DNA of 64,000 nucleotides from Butyrivibrio sp. XPD2006. GTDB taxonomy: Bacteria > Bacillota > Clostridia > Lachnospirales > Lachnospiraceae. Positions within the stretch are counted from its first letter, which is position 1. Each line of letters starts with the position of its first letter. Below the pieces are notes generated by a model. It had not been told where the DNA came from. It saw nothing but the letters and a program-made list of their open reading frames with translations, and ran no database searches. The position numbers and the translations under genes were made by a program. This document shows positions 62,763 through 64,000 of this stretch, one piece after another. The stretch is from positions 124,001 to 188,000 of the forward strand of contig NZ_ATVT01000001.1 of NCBI RefSeq assembly GCF_000420865.1, written 5' to 3'.

Positions 62763-62917
62763 AAGCTCTCCTTATTATGAAATTTAGGTTGTTAGATTGA
62801 GTATAAATGACTTTTTCAGCCCAAAATAGTGAATTTTTTGTGAATTAGTTATATAATTGTATGGTAGTTTTCTTTATATTGCAATAAATATCCGGAACAA
62901 GAGGGGATATTTCCGAT

Positions 62918-64000
62918 ATGAATGCCAGTAGCTTGGAAATGAAGCTTACCTTTAGAAATAAGGTAATCTCCAAGGCCACAAAATTCAATAGAAAGCACAA
63001 AGCATTTTCTTTTTTGGGAATTGCTTTTGCTATGGTCACTATAACAGTCTATAACTTTTTGTTCTATTTCTACAGAAATGCCAAAAGGTTTACATGTTTG
63101 GCCTGTATAATTCTTTTCTTTATTTCAAGCAGTAGCTTTTCCTATCCGGCTATGTCTTTGAATATCAGTTTTGCTGCCAATTCAGAAGCTATAGAGAGAA
63201 CAGAAGAGGTACAGGAAGTACTTTCCGAAGAAGAAGTTGCCGAGTCTGATGCCGAGCTTATTACTGAAAGGGATGTGGATACTGAAGTGCTTCAGGAGGC
63301 CAGCGAGGTGGTAAATCCTGATGCTGCTGAAATTGAGAACATGGTTTCTGTTTCAGAGATTCTTGATTCAGAAATACCTGCCAGCGTAAGTGTTGAGGAA
63401 TCCAGAGCTCTTTTATCCCAGGGAGCGGATGAAGTTTCCTTTAACAGTGATGATTGGAAGCTGGTACTTGTAAACAAGCAGCACCCAATCCCTGATGATT
63501 ATGAGTTTGAGCTGGGGACCATCAGCGGAAGTATGCAGTGCGATGAGAGAGTTATTTCACCTCTGCTTGATATGCTCAAGGCTGCAAGAGCTGAGGGTGT
63601 TAATCTTATTGTCTGCTCACCGTACAGAGATATAGACCGACAGACTATGCTCTTTGGTAATAAGGTTGATCGTTACATGGGCGGTGGGATGTCATACATG
63701 GATGCCTACAATCTTGCTTCACAGGCAGTAACTGTTCCCGGATCATCGGAACATCAGATTGGTCTTGCAGTTGACATTATTACTGACGGATATTCATCTC
63801 TGGATGAAGGGTTTGGAGATACTGCTGCAGGTAAGTGGCTTGCGGATAACAGTGCGCAATACGGATTTATCTTAAGATACCCTTCAGGTAAAGAGGAGAT
63901 CACAAGTATAGAATATGAGCCATGGCACTTCAGATATGTAGGTGTTGATGCGGCAAACGTGATCACAGACAATAACCTCTGCCTGGAAGAGTTCTGGAAT
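62918..64000 (+). CDS. D-alanyl-D-alanine carboxypeptidase, VanY/M15 type (3' partial)
   Basis: The frame runs open to the window end (361 codons seen). ATG 62918 follows GAGGGGATA. A basic N-terminus is followed by two hydrophobic segments (about 28-52 and 62-85), an acidic Glu/Val/Ser-rich linker (about 90-165) and an M15B peptidase domain (about 190-onwards). Zinc ligands are visible at H279 (SSEHQIGLAVDI), D286 and H337 (EPWHFRYVG); the first Arg-containing block is CSPYRDIDRQ. It trims the terminal D-Ala of peptidoglycan stems outside the cell. The C-terminus is outside the window. Confidence 0.88.
   Translation, partial: MNASSLEMKLTFRNKVISKATKFNRKHKAFSFLGIAFAMVTITVYNFLFYFYRNAKRFTCLACIILFFISSSSFSYPAMSLNISFAANSEAIERTEEVQEVLSEEEVAESDAELITERDVDTEVLQEASEVVNPDAAEIENMVSVSEILDSEIPASVSVEESRALLSQGADEVSFNSDDWKLVLVNKQHPIPDDYEFELGTISGSMQCDERVISPLLDMLKAARAEGVNLIVCSPYRDIDRQTMLFGNKVDRYMGGGMSYMDAYNLASQAVTVPGSSEHQIGLAVDIITDGYSSLDEGFGDTAAGKWLADNSAQYGFILRYPSGKEEITSIEYEPWHFRYVGVDAANVITDNNLCLEEFWN

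Overview
The window looks like chromosomal DNA of an anaerobic, polysaccharide-degrading Firmicute of the Lachnospiraceae, most like Butyrivibrio or Pseudobutyrivibrio. This is inferred from the gene repertoire: GH43 xylosidase, type I pullulanase, GH2 beta-galactosidase, acetate kinase, NfnAB-type transhydrogenase, Fhs/FolD and a secG-rnr-smpB-ssrA run. Consistent with this are Gram-positive style Shine-Dalgarno sites, sigma-A promoters and moderate-to-low GC. No phage, insertion sequence, CRISPR array, tRNA or rRNA gene was found. Both ends cut a gene: a GH43 enzyme on the left and a VanY-like peptidase on the right. The only non-coding stretch over 300 bases is the one holding tmRNA.

Layout. 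1-4491: GH43 xylosidase, ABC exporter half-transporter, sugar isomerase, then an abundant-looking lipoprotein. 4563-8010 (minus): a large protein with a cNMP-binding-like N-terminus, and tmcAL. 8133-11457: ackA, an aldose epimerase, then an orphan ATPase preceded by a striking 10-bp-phased TATAT array. 11475-13128: an HxlR regulator divergent from a small Fe-S cluster (ferredoxin, NapH-like membrane protein, C_GCAxxG_C_C protein). 13246-18086: a sensor pair that is the most unusual item here. One 1216-residue protein joins an ECF S-component-like membrane domain, about 14 propeller repeats with a Y_Y_Y domain, a membrane segment and an intact HD-GYP domain; it is translationally coupled to a BMP-family binding protein. 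18139-22936: RpiB/LacAB-type isomerase (minus), a TPR protein, thiN and a DUF4153 protein. 23039-28275: gpmI, secG, rnr, smpB, ssrA. 28313-31306: MATE exporter (minus), proB, an unknown gene (minus).

31458-40561 is a long co-directional run: ftsK, fhs, folD, a zinc-ribbon/TPR protein, nfnA and gltA/nfnB. It links one-carbon metabolism to ferredoxin/NAD(P)H balance. 40718-53255 is another: MORN-like protein, rlmH, phoH, a degenerate PgpH-like HD protein, ybeY, a flippase, two flavoproteins, 5-formyl-THF cyclo-ligase and lacZ. It begins at a promoter carrying three CTTAAG palindromes. 53377-56094 is a surface-anchored pullulanase with a LacI/CcpA-type palindrome on its transcription start. 56222-59623 is proA, a duplicated class II aldolase and an S66 peptidase. 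The rest is a small secreted protein, a lactonase-family propeller, aroC (minus) and the partial vanY.

Functionally the window mixes housekeeping (RNA quality control, ribosome maturation, folate, proline, chorismate, glycolysis) with carbohydrate capture and signalling. The best candidates for undescribed biology are the S-component/propeller/HD-GYP sensor with its binding protein, the phased TATAT array, the HxlR-controlled Fe-S module and the catalytically degraded PgpH-like protein.
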